Below are positions 1 to 7,680 of a stretch of 43,379 bases of DNA, one piece after another. Below the pieces are notes generated by a model, which was not told where the DNA came from, did not search any database, and saw only the letters and a list, made by a program, of their open reading frames with translations. The translations under genes and the position numbers were made by a program. Origin of the DNA: an uncultured Alistipes sp. (GTDB lineage Bacteria > Bacteroidota > Bacteroidia > Bacteroidales > UBA932); contig UQUN01000023.1 of NCBI GenBank assembly GCA_900544175.1, forward strand, positions 1 to 43,379, written 5' to 3'. Each line of letters begins with the position of its first letter. The stretch's first letter is position 1.

Positions 1-4
1 GATA

Positions 5-1642
5 CTACTTCCTATCTTTTTCTACCCTTCCGTGTCTACTTTTTCGAGAGCAGCAACTCATTGAAGTGAATCCCACTTCATCGGCCACCTGCTTGAGAGG
101 AATATTCTGGGACAAGTCGGAAATCAGCCTCACTGCATCGGCGATTCTGTAAGTATTCAGAAAAGCCGGAAAAGACTGCCCGGCGTAATGATTGATCGTC
201 TTGGACACATACGTCCTGTTGCTGCCGGTCATACCGGCTATACTGTCAAGCGTAAGATCTTTCTGACGGAATATCTTGTCTTTCGACATAAGCGACTTCA
301 CTTTCTCAAAAAGCATCTTGTCCACACCGTCCGCCTGCGAATCATCCTGCTCCCCTGTTTCTACCAGTTCCATATGCTCTGTCTGCTGCATATAATGACT
401 ATACTGGTTCATCAGCCCCCTGTACATGTCCTTCTGCTTCCGCCACAGATAAAAGAACGAGAACAGCAGCACAAGTGCTATCAGGGACACACCGCACCAC
501 ATCCACATCGCACGCTGGGACTTGAACAGCGCAAGCTCACTGGACTTTTTCTCGAACTCATACTGCATCTCCTGATTGGACAGAAGCAAGGCATTGAACT
601 CCCTCTCTCTTTCCTCCATCGAGACCGCTCCGGCACGGTATTTCATATAATATTCCTTAAACATCACGTAATCATCCATGCTGCAGTAGACATCCGCCAG
701 ACGAAGGAGCAGCTCCCTCCGGAATTCCTCGTTGCCGTATTCCTGAAATATGTCCAGACCCTGCCGGTAAAGATCCGCAGCACGGCTCAAGTCCCCCTGC
801 ATCTCACAGCACTGGCCGTAATTGAGATATATCAAGGGAACAATACCTGGTTCGGTGTCGGCGATATACTCAACGGCACGCTTGTAGTGCCGCTCCGCCT
901 CCTTCCAGTCAGCCTCACGTGTACATACGTCACCCAACAGCACCTCAACCGATGCTATCAACGATCTATAACCGGCATTGCGTATCAGGCTGTCCGATTT
1001 CCCGCACAGCAGCCTCACTTCACTACAGTCACCTCTCAGATACTGCATCTGTGCCATCGCTATGTAGGCAAGACTCCGAGAAAAATCCGAGACATCGCAT
1101 GTCTCCACTATCCTCATGGCGTCCTGCGCATACCTGCACCCGCTGGAGTCATAGCGCAGGTAGAAGATGTTCGTGATATTGGAAAGCAGAGCAACCCGAT
1201 AGTCCGAGTGCCCCTGCGCCGTAGCCACTTCATAACCCTTCAGAAAATATTTCAGGGCCTCGGGGTAATTCACTTCACGCTTCAGCGCATAGATTGCCTT
1301 TACATTATAATATATGGACCTGGAACTCATGTCCGCGTTCTCTCCCTCGAGACTGTCCAGAAAAGCAATCCACTTCTTGACAGAATCCAATTTGCTGGAA
1401 AAAAGATAGCCCTGGGCTATCATGGCAGCTGCATAGAATGCGTCATGCTCATCTCCGGCCCTGTACGCCGAGTCGAAGACCGGCATGGCGGATACGATGA
1501 TCGAATCGTAATTACCTGACCTGTTATAGTATTTCCACTCTGTTATCTTACTCGAGTCCACCTCAACCAGCGCCGCAGCGTCATACATCGGGCACGACAA
1601 CATGACAAGTATAAGTATCAACAAATTACGCTTCAGCGACAT
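5..1642 (-). CDS. TPR-transmembrane-AraC one-component regulator, C-terminus disrupted
   Basis: Probable membrane-spanning transcription regulator of 545 residues. In order: an N-terminal hydrophobic signal or anchor segment (residues 5-24), a long helical TPR-like region (about 30-350), a transmembrane helix near 375-400 (Trp/Leu/Phe-rich), a linker, and an AraC-type HTH starting near 440 (DKIFRQKDLTLDSIAGMTG). It is a clear paralog of the regulator at 33153-34907. The AraC domain should carry two HTH motifs, but after VGFTSMS the sequence becomes a basic, non-homologous tail and stops at the window edge, about 25-30 residues early compared with the paralog. This looks like a frameshift, an insertion boundary or a contig-end artefact. 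The start is the ATG ahead of the hydrophobic segment. A near-match promoter (TATAGTTTG, one base longer than consensus) lies at 1666-1674. Target genes are unknown. Confidence 0.8.
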   Translation of the reverse strand: MSLKRNLLILILVMLSCPMYDAAALVEVDSSKITEWKYYNRSGNYDSIIVSAMPVFDSAYRAGDEHDAFYAAAMIAQGYLFSSKLDSVKKWIAFLDSLEGENADMSSRSIYYNVKAIYALKREVNYPEALKYFLKGYEVATAQGHSDYRVALLSNITNIFYLRYDSSGCRYAQDAMRIVETCDVSDFSRSLAYIAMAQMQYLRGDCSEVRLLCGKSDSLIRNAGYRSLIASVEVLLGDVCTREADWKEAERHYKRAVEYIADTEPGIVPLIYLNYGQCCEMQGDLSRAADLYRQGLDIFQEYGNEEFRRELLLRLADVYCSMDDYVMFKEYYMKYRAGAVSMEEREREFNALLLSNQEMQYEFEKKSSELALFKSQRAMWMWCGVSLIALVLLFSFFYLWRKQKDMYRGLMNQYSHYMQQTEHMELVETGEQDDSQADGVDKMLFEKVKSLMSKDKIFRQKDLTLDSIAGMTGSNRTYVSKTINHYAGQSFPAFLNTYRIADAVRLISDLSQNIPLKQVADEVGFTSMSCCSRKSRHGRVEKDRK

Positions 1643-1701
1643 ATCAATATTACTTCGGTAAAATTCAAACTATATGATTACTGTAAGGACAACTTGCTGC
1701 C

Positions 1702-3489
1702 TCAGTCCAGCTTAAGCACAGCCATGAACGCTGACTGGGGCACCTCCACATTGCCAATCTGACGCATGCGCTTCTTGCCTTTCTTCTGCTTCTCCAGCAG
1801 CTTGCGCTTACGGGTGATGTCGCCGCCGTAACACTTTGCCAGCACGTCCTTGCGCACTGCCTTTACGGTCTCTCGGGCGATGATCTTCGCTCCGATGGCG
1901 GCTTGAATGGCTATCTCGAACTGCTGCCGGGGAATCAGTTCCTTGAGCTTCTCGCATATACGCCGACCGAAGTCATAGGCCCTGTCCCTGTGAATAAGGG
2001 ACGACAGAGCGTCCACGGACTCACCGTTGAGCAGGATGTCCAGCTTGACCAGGTCTGCCTTCTGATAGCCTATGATATGGTAGTCGAAGGAAGCGTAGCC
2101 ACGGGAAATGGACTTGAGCTTGTCGTAGAAGTCAAAGACTATCTCGGCCAGCGGCATATCGTATGTAAGTTCCACACGGTCTGCAGTGAGAAAATGCTGC
2201 CCTTTGAGCACCCCGCGCTTGTCCAGACAGAGTTTCATGATCTGACCGAAATACTCGCTCTTGGATATGATCTGGGCCCGGATATAAGGCTCTTCGATAT
2301 AGTCTATGAGAGTAGGGGCAGGAAGCCCGGAAGGATTGTGTACGTCCACCACCTCGCCCTGAGTGGTATACACCTTATAAGATACGTTGGGCACAGTGGT
2401 TATCACGTCCATGTCGAACTCGCGGTACAGCCTCTCCTGCATGATCTCCAGATGAAGCAGGCCGAGGAAACCGCAGCGGAAACCGAAACCTAAAGCCAGC
2501 GAGGACTCGGGCTCGAAGACAAGGGAAGCGTCGTTGAGCTGGAGCTTCTCCAGAGACGCGCGCAGGTTCTCGTATTCGTCGGTCTCCACCGGATAGACTC
2601 CGGCGAACAGCATGGGCTTGACCTCCTCGAAACCGGCAATGGACTCGGAGCAGGGCCGGTCCACATGGGTAATCGTGTCTCCCACCTTGACCTCGACCGC
2701 CGTCTTGATACCGGAGATTATATATCCTACATTACCGGTGGTGACCTCCTCCGTAGGGCACATTTTCAAGCGCAGGTAGCCCACCTCGTCGGCCTCATAC
2801 TCCTTGCCGGTATTGAAAAACTTCACTTTGTCCCCTCTGCGTATCACTCCGTTCACCACCTTGAAATATGCTATCACACCTCTGAACGGATTGAAGACCG
2901 AATCGAATATCAGAGCCTGTAGCGGAGCCTCCGGGTCGCCCTTCGGAGCAGGGAAACGTTCCACAACGGCATCCAGGATTGCCGGTACGCCCTCGCCGGT
3001 CTTCGCGCTGCACAGCAGGATATCATCCCTGTCACAGCCTATCAGGTCCATTATCTGGTCGCTCACCACGTCCACCATGGCCGCGTCCATGTCTATCTTG
3101 TTGAGCACAGGGATAATCTCCAGGTCGTGATTGATGGCCAGATAGAGATTGGATATCGTCTGGGCCTGGATACCCTGCGTCGCGTCCACCACCAGAAGTG
3201 CGCCCTCACATGAAGCTATGGCCCTGGATACCTCATAAGAGAAATCCACATGTCCCGGGGTGTCGATAAGGTTGAGAATGTATTTCTCACCTTTATAATT
3301 ATACACCATCTGTATGGCATGGCTCTTGATTGTGATCCCCTTCTCCCGCTCCAGATCCATGGAGTCCAGCACCTGATCCTCCATCTCACGCTCCGTAAGT
3401 GTGTGAGTATGCTCCAGAAGACGGTCCGCCAGCGTACTTTTCCCGTGGTCTATATGCGCTATTATGCAAAAGTTACGGATATTTTTCAT
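1702..3489 (-). CDS. lepA: Elongation factor 4 (LepA), ribosome-associated GTPase
   Basis: LepA/EF4 is a cytoplasmic translational GTPase that acts on stalled or mistranslocated ribosomes and in 30S biogenesis. The 595-residue length is normal for the family. The GTP-binding motifs are intact: AHIDHGKST near residue 10, the switch I region with REKGITIKS, DTPGHVDF around 75, and NKID around 130. The EF-G-like domains II, III and V follow, then the LepA-specific C-terminal domain with its basic segment (TRKRKLLEKQKKGKKRM) near the end. Unlike the EF-G-like protein at 7681-9834, switch I Thr and the switch II His are conserved. The start ATG follows a TATCTTTG promoter by about 20 bases. It is divergent from the transketolase operon. 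Confidence 0.97.
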   Translation of the reverse strand: MKNIRNFCIIAHIDHGKSTLADRLLEHTHTLTEREMEDQVLDSMDLEREKGITIKSHAIQMVYNYKGEKYILNLIDTPGHVDFSYEVSRAIASCEGALLVVDATQGIQAQTISNLYLAINHDLEIIPVLNKIDMDAAMVDVVSDQIMDLIGCDRDDILLCSAKTGEGVPAILDAVVERFPAPKGDPEAPLQALIFDSVFNPFRGVIAYFKVVNGVIRRGDKVKFFNTGKEYEADEVGYLRLKMCPTEEVTTGNVGYIISGIKTAVEVKVGDTITHVDRPCSESIAGFEEVKPMLFAGVYPVETDEYENLRASLEKLQLNDASLVFEPESSLALGFGFRCGFLGLLHLEIMQERLYREFDMDVITTVPNVSYKVYTTQGEVVDVHNPSGLPAPTLIDYIEEPYIRAQIISKSEYFGQIMKLCLDKRGVLKGQHFLTADRVELTYDMPLAEIVFDFYDKLKSISRGYASFDYHIIGYQKADLVKLDILLNGESVDALSSLIHRDRAYDFGRRICEKLKELIPRQQFEIAIQAAIGAKIIARETVKAVRKDVLAKCYGGDITRKRKLLEKQKKGKKRMRQIGNVEVPQSAFMAVLKLD

Positions 3490-3510
3490 CTCTATCTACA
3501 AAAATTCATG

Positions 3511-3518
3511 CAAAGATA
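3511..3518 (-). promoter_or_regulatory. lepA promoter -7 element
   Basis: The minus strand reads TATCTTTG, a perfect match to the Bacteroides -7 consensus TAnnTTTG, 21 bases upstream of the lepA ATG. A predicted start seven bases further on gives a leader of about 15 nt. No clear TTTG -33 element was found. Confidence 0.6.
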
Positions 3519-3548
3519 CATTATTTTCACAGTTTCTAAAATTCATAC

Positions 3549-3556
3549 TATCTTAG
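3549..3556 (+). promoter_or_regulatory. Possible promoter of the transketolase operon
   Basis: TATCTTAG matches seven of eight positions of TAnnTTTG, 23 bases upstream of the first transketolase gene. A T-rich element (TTTT at 3524-3527) lies 21 bases further upstream, a suitable -33 distance. It is divergent from the lepA promoter. Confidence 0.4.
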
Positions 3557-3579
3557 CGCAATAAACATTTTCAACTGAT

Positions 3580-4425
3580 ATGACGGATATCGAAAGACTT
3601 ACTCAGACAGCGTCCCAGGTCAGAAGGGACATTGTGAGAATGGTCACTCAGGCCGGGTCAGGGCATCCCGGCGGCTCTTTGAGCAGCACAGACATAGTCA
3701 CTGCCCTGTTTTTCAAGATAATGAAACATTCACCGGAACACTGGAACCGCAGAGGCGAAGGCAACGACATGTTCTTCCTCTCCGCAGGGCACATGTCACC
3801 CCTGTTCTACAGCGTACTGGCCAGAAGCGGATATTTCCCGGTAAAGGAGCTGGCCACATTCCGCCATCTGGGATCAAGACTGCAGGGACACCCTTCCACT
3901 GACCACGGACTTCCGGGAGTGTATATGCCGTCCGGCTCCCTCGGACAGGGTCTCTCGGTTGCGTGCGGTGCGGCTCTGGGCAAGAAGCTGGACAAGGATG
4001 ACCGCATGGTATACGTACTTGTCGGAGACGGCGAGAGCGAGGAGGGCCAGATATGGGAGGCCGCCATGTTCGCCGCACATCACAAGATCGACAACCTCAT
4101 CGCCATGACCGACTGGAACCACCAGCAGATAGACGGTACGGTAGAATCGGTCATCGGACTCGGAGACCTTGAAGTAAAATGGAAAGCCTTCGGGTGGGAA
4201 TGCCTGACAGCAGAAGGCAACGACATGCAGTCCGTGCTCGAAACTTACGGGAAAGCCCTCGGCATAGCCGGTCACGGAAAACCCGTGATGATACTGTTCA
4301 AGACCGTCATGGGCAAGGGCGTGGACTTCATGGAAGGTACATGCAAATGGCACGGAAAGGCTCCCTCCGCGGAACAGTGCGAGGCTGCCCTGGCCCAGAT
4401 AAAGGAAACTCTCGGAGACTTTTAA
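3580..4425 (+). CDS. Transketolase, N-terminal (thiamine diphosphate-binding) subunit
   Basis: First half of a split transketolase (281 residues) in the non-oxidative pentose phosphate pathway, transferring two-carbon units between sugar phosphates. Visible features are GHPGGSLSSTDI near residue 27, the substrate-channel HxGSRLQGHPS region, and the diphosphate/Mg motif GDGESEEGQIWE followed by DNLIAMTDWN. The pyrimidine-binding and C-terminal domains are encoded by the next gene, 13 bases downstream, so the enzyme is a two-subunit type as in many anaerobes and archaea. It opens a close-packed plus-strand run that continues through the sigma factor at 5393. Confidence 0.95.
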   Translation: MTDIERLTQTASQVRRDIVRMVTQAGSGHPGGSLSSTDIVTALFFKIMKHSPEHWNRRGEGNDMFFLSAGHMSPLFYSVLARSGYFPVKELATFRHLGSRLQGHPSTDHGLPGVYMPSGSLGQGLSVACGAALGKKLDKDDRMVYVLVGDGESEEGQIWEAAMFAAHHKIDNLIAMTDWNHQQIDGTVESVIGLGDLEVKWKAFGWECLTAEGNDMQSVLETYGKALGIAGHGKPVMILFKTVMGKGVDFMEGTCKWHGKAPSAEQCEAALAQIKETLGDF

Positions 4426-4438
4426 GAATTTTGGAAAA

Positions 4439-5392
4439 ATGGAAAAGTTTACAAATACAGGAAACAAGGACACACGTTCCGGTTTCGGTGCCGGACTTGC
4501 CGAGATAGGCAACGAGGATGACAGAATAGTGGCCCTGTGCGCGGACCTCACCGGTTCCCTCAAGATGGACCAGTTCGCCAAGGAACATCCAGAGCGTTTC
4601 TTCCAGTGCGGAATCGCCGAAGCCAATATGGTCGACGTAGCCGCCGGACTCTCCCTCAACGGGAAAATACCATTCGCCGGTTCTTTTGCCAACTTCGTGA
4701 CATCCAGAGTCTATGACCAGATACGCCAATGCGTGTGCTACGGCAATGCCAATGTCAAGATAGCCGCATCCCATGCAGGCATAACTCTCGGAGAGGACGG
4801 AGCCACCCATCAGGTAATGGAGGACATCGGCATGATGAGGATGCTGCCCCGAATGACAGTCATCAATCCCTGCGACTACAATCAGACCAAGGCCGCCACG
4901 ATAGCCGCCGCAAAGTACGATGGCCCGGTGTACCTGCGTTTCGGCCGCCCTTCAGTACCCAATTTCACCCCTGAGAACCAGACATTCGAGATAGGCAAGG
5001 CTCTGCGTCTCGTAGAGGGAAGCGATGTATCCATCTTCGCCACCGGCCATCTGGTATGGGAGGCCATTCAGGCCGCCGAAGAACTGGAAAGACAAGGCAT
5101 TTCCGCAGAAGTCATTGACATACACACCATCAAGCCGCTGGACACGGAAGCCGTGCTCGCTTCCGCAGCCAAGACAGGAGCAGTGGTTACAGCCGAAGAA
5201 CATCTGATAGCCGGAGGACTCGGAGAGCTGATTGCAGGAGTGCTCATCAGGACCCGTCCATGCCCCGTGGAGATGGTAGCCGTAGACGACCAGTTCGGAC
5301 AGAGCGGTACACCGGCCGGACTCATGAACTTGTACGGACTTGACAAAGACCATATAATATCCGCAGCACAAAAAGCCATCTCCAGAAAGTAA
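4439..5392 (+). CDS. Transketolase, C-terminal (pyrimidine-binding) subunit
   Basis: Second half of the split transketolase (317 residues). It carries the pyrimidine-binding domain with the catalytic Glu region (FFQCGIAEANMVDVAAGLS, residues ~55-75) and PFAGSFANF, followed by the transketolase C-terminal domain (residues ~190-310, DIHTIKPLD, TAEEHLIAGGLGE). It should form a heteromer with the product of 3580-4425. The gene starts 13 bases after that gene and its stop codon directly abuts the ATG of the ECF sigma gene, so the two are probably co-transcribed. This overall arrangement could also be read as 1-deoxyxylulose-5-phosphate synthase-like, but the split form and motifs favour transketolase. 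Confidence 0.95.
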   Translation: MEKFTNTGNKDTRSGFGAGLAEIGNEDDRIVALCADLTGSLKMDQFAKEHPERFFQCGIAEANMVDVAAGLSLNGKIPFAGSFANFVTSRVYDQIRQCVCYGNANVKIAASHAGITLGEDGATHQVMEDIGMMRMLPRMTVINPCDYNQTKAATIAAAKYDGPVYLRFGRPSVPNFTPENQTFEIGKALRLVEGSDVSIFATGHLVWEAIQAAEELERQGISAEVIDIHTIKPLDTEAVLASAAKTGAVVTAEEHLIAGGLGELIAGVLIRTRPCPVEMVAVDDQFGQSGTPAGLMNLYGLDKDHIISAAQKAISRK

Positions 5393-5938
5393 ATGACCGA
5401 GGACAAGGAAATACTTGACGCGCTGCACGAGGAAGGAAAGCAGGACTATGCTTTCAGCCTATTGGTGCGCAAATATTCCGAGCGCCTGTACTGGCACATC
5501 CGCAAGATCGTATTCGACCACGATGATGCGGACGATCTGCTGCAGAACACACTTATAAAAGCCTGGAAAAACCTACCTGGTTTCAGGGAAGAGTCCAGGC
5601 TTTACACATGGCTGTACAGAATAGCCACTAACGAGGCGCTGAATTTCCTCAAAAGCAGAAGAGTCAAGTCATTTCTGTCCTTAAAAGGGTATGAGAAGGC
5701 CATAGAAGACCGATTTACCACCAGCCAGTACTTCAACGGGGACGAGATAACCCGCAGACTTTACAGAGCGATGGAGAAATTGCCGCCAAGACAGAAGGCT
5801 GTATTCATAATGAGGTATTTCGAGGAGATGAAAATGGACGAGATCGCGGAGATAATCGGAAGGTCTACAGGTGCTGTCAAGGCCACCTATCACCATGCAT
5901 TCCTCAAAATGAAGAACTTTTTAAGCGAGGACGATTAA
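5393..5938 (+). CDS. ECF-type RNA polymerase sigma factor
   Basis: Sigma-70 family extracytoplasmic-function factor (181 residues). Region 2 lies at about residues 22-90, with the DDADDLLQNTLIKAWKNLPGFREESRLYTWLYRIATNEALNFLKSRR signature in shortened form. Region 4 lies at about 120-175 (LPPRQKAVFIMRYFEEMKMDEIAEIIGRSTGAVKATYHHA, given here in two overlapping motifs: LPPRQKAVF and DEIAEIIGRSTGAVKA). The ATG follows the transketolase stop with no gap, suggesting translational coupling. The next genes encode a single-pass membrane protein and a Spy-like periplasmic protein. That is the usual layout of an envelope-stress sigma factor with its membrane anti-sigma and an output protein. It has no SusC/D partner, so it is not the classic glycan-responsive type. 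Confidence 0.93.
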   Translation: MTEDKEILDALHEEGKQDYAFSLLVRKYSERLYWHIRKIVFDHDDADDLLQNTLIKAWKNLPGFREESRLYTWLYRIATNEALNFLKSRRVKSFLSLKGYEKAIEDRFTTSQYFNGDEITRRLYRAMEKLPPRQKAVFIMRYFEEMKMDEIAEIIGRSTGAVKATYHHAFLKMKNFLSEDD

Positions 5939-5968
5939 GCCAAACGCACTTATGAATGTCTAACAGGT

Positions 5969-6391
5969 ATGAGAGATATGAAAGACAATCCCTTCACCGT
6001 TCCCGACGGATATTTTTCCACAGTTGAGGACAGGGTACGAAGCAGACTCGAAGCCCCGCCTTCATCTTTCGGACTGTTCGTCATGAGAGTCAAGCCTGCA
6101 CTGATGCTGACTCTGATGTTCGGTATTATTGCAGGAATAGGATACGTGGCGTCAAGAATCACCGGTCTGCTTTATACGGATCCGGTGGAGTCAGGCGATC
6201 CTATCATGGCAATGATAGAGGAGGGATGGATTGAGAGCAGTTTCATCTACGCATACAGCGATGAGATAGATGTGGAAGAGGCACTCAGCAACTCCTTGGA
6301 GAATACCGTGACAATGGACGAGGAACTGTCGGAGGAGATAGAGTCCTCGCTGACCGAGGAAGATCTCGTCAGATACCTTGATATTAAATAG
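5969..6391 (+). CDS. Small single-pass membrane protein, probable anti-sigma or sigma-associated regulator
   Basis: A 140-residue protein. The N-terminus (KDNPFTVPDGYFSTVEDRV, residues 5-23) is of the type found in small proteins encoded after ECF sigma genes in Bacteroidota. One transmembrane helix spans roughly 45-65 (ALMLTLMFGIIAGIGYVA), and the C-terminal 75 residues are very acidic. No zinc-binding anti-sigma motif (HxxxCxxC) is visible. Position 30 bases after the sigma gene suggests it holds the sigma factor at the inner membrane. That role is inferred from context, not from a recognised domain. An alternative start three codons downstream (MKDNPF) is equally possible. Confidence 0.8.
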   Translation: MRDMKDNPFTVPDGYFSTVEDRVRSRLEAPPSSFGLFVMRVKPALMLTLMFGIIAGIGYVASRITGLLYTDPVESGDPIMAMIEEGWIESSFIYAYSDEIDVEEALSNSLENTVTMDEELSEEIESSLTEEDLVRYLDIK

Positions 6392-6404
6392 AACAGATAC
6401 CATT

Positions 6405-6935
6405 ATGAGACGATTTATCCTTTTCATCGCAGCCGCAGCGGCTGCCCTGTCCGCAGCGGCCCAGCCGGAACCCGCCAGACCAGGCAAGCCTGGACATCCC
6501 GACCCGAAGAACATGGAACAGCTTGAAAGTGCGAAAATAGGCTTCTTCACAACACAGATGGGACTCACCCCCGAGGAGGCAGGCAAGTTCTGGCCTGTCT
6601 ACAACGAATACCACAAGGCATTGTGCGATGCCCGCAAGGCAACCCGCGACAACTACAGAGCCATCCGGGAACTCTCCGGAAAGGCATCATACTCCGATGT
6701 GGAGATGAAGCGGCTCCTTATCAAATACACAGAAGACTGCACGAAGGATGACGAACTTGAAAGGCTGTATCTGGACGAGTTCCTGAAAATCCTGCCCGTG
6801 GACAAAGTCGCCAGAATGTACATCGCGGAGGAGGAATTCCGGGCCAAAATGATCAAAATGTGGAAAAAGCCCGGGAAGGAGAACGGTACGGACAGACCGG
6901 AAGACAGATCCGGACAGGAAAAACCATTGCCGTAA
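6405..6935 (+). CDS. Spy/CpxP-like (LTxxQ-type) periplasmic protein
   Basis: A 176-residue secreted protein with a signal peptide (MRRFILFIAAAAAALSAAAQ, cleavage after AAA-Q region about residue 20). The mature part is Pro-rich, then helical and charged. The GLTPEEAGKFWPVYNEY segment (about 50-66) resembles the LTxxQ motif region of Spy/CpxP-type periplasmic chaperone or sensor proteins. The start at 6405 is chosen because it begins the signal peptide; an in-frame TTG nine codons upstream lies inside the previous gene. As third gene of the sigma-membrane protein module, it could be the periplasmic stress sensor or effector. Its stop codon overlaps the next ATG (TAATG). Confidence 0.8.
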   Translation: MRRFILFIAAAAAALSAAAQPEPARPGKPGHPDPKNMEQLESAKIGFFTTQMGLTPEEAGKFWPVYNEYHKALCDARKATRDNYRAIRELSGKASYSDVEMKRLLIKYTEDCTKDDELERLYLDEFLKILPVDKVARMYIAEEEFRAKMIKMWKKPGKENGTDRPEDRSGQEKPLP

Positions 6936-7585
6936 TGATACAGGCCACGTCCATAACCAAGAGTTTCGGTCAGGTACAGGTGCTGCGCGGCATAGACTTC
7001 CAGGCCAATGACGGGGAAGTCATATCCATAGTGGGAGCCAGCGGCGCAGGCAAGTCCACCCTGCTTCAGATTCTGGGCTCCCTGTCTGTCCCGGACTCTG
7101 GAAAGGTACTCATAGACGGCACGGATATATTCTCCCTGTCATCAGGCGCCATTGCCGACTTCCGCAACCGCAGGATCGGATTCGTATTCCAGTTCCATCA
7201 TCTGCTGCCGGAATTCACGGCTCTTGAGAATGTCATGATTCCGGCTCTCATATCGCGCGTCCCGACATCGGAAGCGAAGAAAAAAGCATCGTCACTGCTC
7301 TCTGACCTCGGTCTCGGGCACCGGCTTGACCACAAGCCCTCCGAACTCTCAGGAGGCGAACAGCAGCGCGTCGCCATCGCCAGGGCCGTCATCAACAGTC
7401 CTTCCGTGATATTCGCCGACGAGCCCTCCGGCAATCTTGACAGCCGCACCAAGAAAGACATACACCAGCTGTTTTTCGACCTGCGCGACAAATTCGGCCA
7501 GACAGTAATAATTGTCACCCACGATCGTGACCTGGCGCTCATGTCCGACCGCATGCTTGAGATGAAAGACGGACTTTTCATTTAA
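6935..7585 (+). CDS. ABC transporter ATP-binding protein, LolD/MacB family
   Basis: A 216-residue ATPase with Walker A GASGAGKST (about residues 34-42), Q-loop, signature LSGGEQQRVAIARA (about 138-151), Walker B VIFADEPSGNLD and the switch His in VTHDRD. The sequence groups with LolD-type ATPases, which power lipoprotein release from the inner membrane through LolC/E. No LolC/E-like permease is present nearby, so the partner must be encoded elsewhere. The start at 6935 overlaps the stop of the preceding gene by one base; an upstream in-frame ATG at 6860 would encode a shadow of the previous protein. It is the last gene of the run starting at 3580. Confidence 0.93.
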   Translation: MIQATSITKSFGQVQVLRGIDFQANDGEVISIVGASGAGKSTLLQILGSLSVPDSGKVLIDGTDIFSLSSGAIADFRNRRIGFVFQFHHLLPEFTALENVMIPALISRVPTSEAKKKASSLLSDLGLGHRLDHKPSELSGGEQQRVAIARAVINSPSVIFADEPSGNLDSRTKKDIHQLFFDLRDKFGQTVIIVTHDRDLALMSDRMLEMKDGLFI

Positions 7586-7632
7586 TTCATCAATTCCGAC
7601 ACCGGTTTCTTGCATTTGTCTTACGGATTTGT

Positions 7633-7640
7633 TATATTTG
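7633..7640 (+). promoter_or_regulatory. Promoter of the EF-G-like gene
   Basis: TATATTTG is a perfect TAnnTTTG element 40 bases upstream of the ATG. A partial -33 box (CTTG, 7609-7612) lies 20 bases upstream of it. In Bacteroides thetaiotaomicron the corresponding EF-G2 gene is transcriptionally controlled by the carbon regulator Cur; no Cur site was identified here. Confidence 0.55.
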
Positions 7641-7680
7641 TGAGACATTGACAAATTACTAACTAAATATTACTGATACA

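Noticed and set aside
188..1519. 443-codon plus-strand frame opposite the first TPR-AraC gene
   Set aside because: His/Leu-rich with no recognisable domain; the minus-strand protein has a clear paralog in the window.
3580..5392. Two-gene transketolase as a frameshifted single gene
   Set aside because: Both halves have their own start and stop with a 13-base gap, and split transketolases are a known form, so this is not decay.
7615..7640. TTTG at 7615-7618 as the -33 box of the EF-G2-like promoter
   Set aside because: Spacing to the -7 element is only 14 bases; the CTTG at 7609-7612 with 20 bases fits better.
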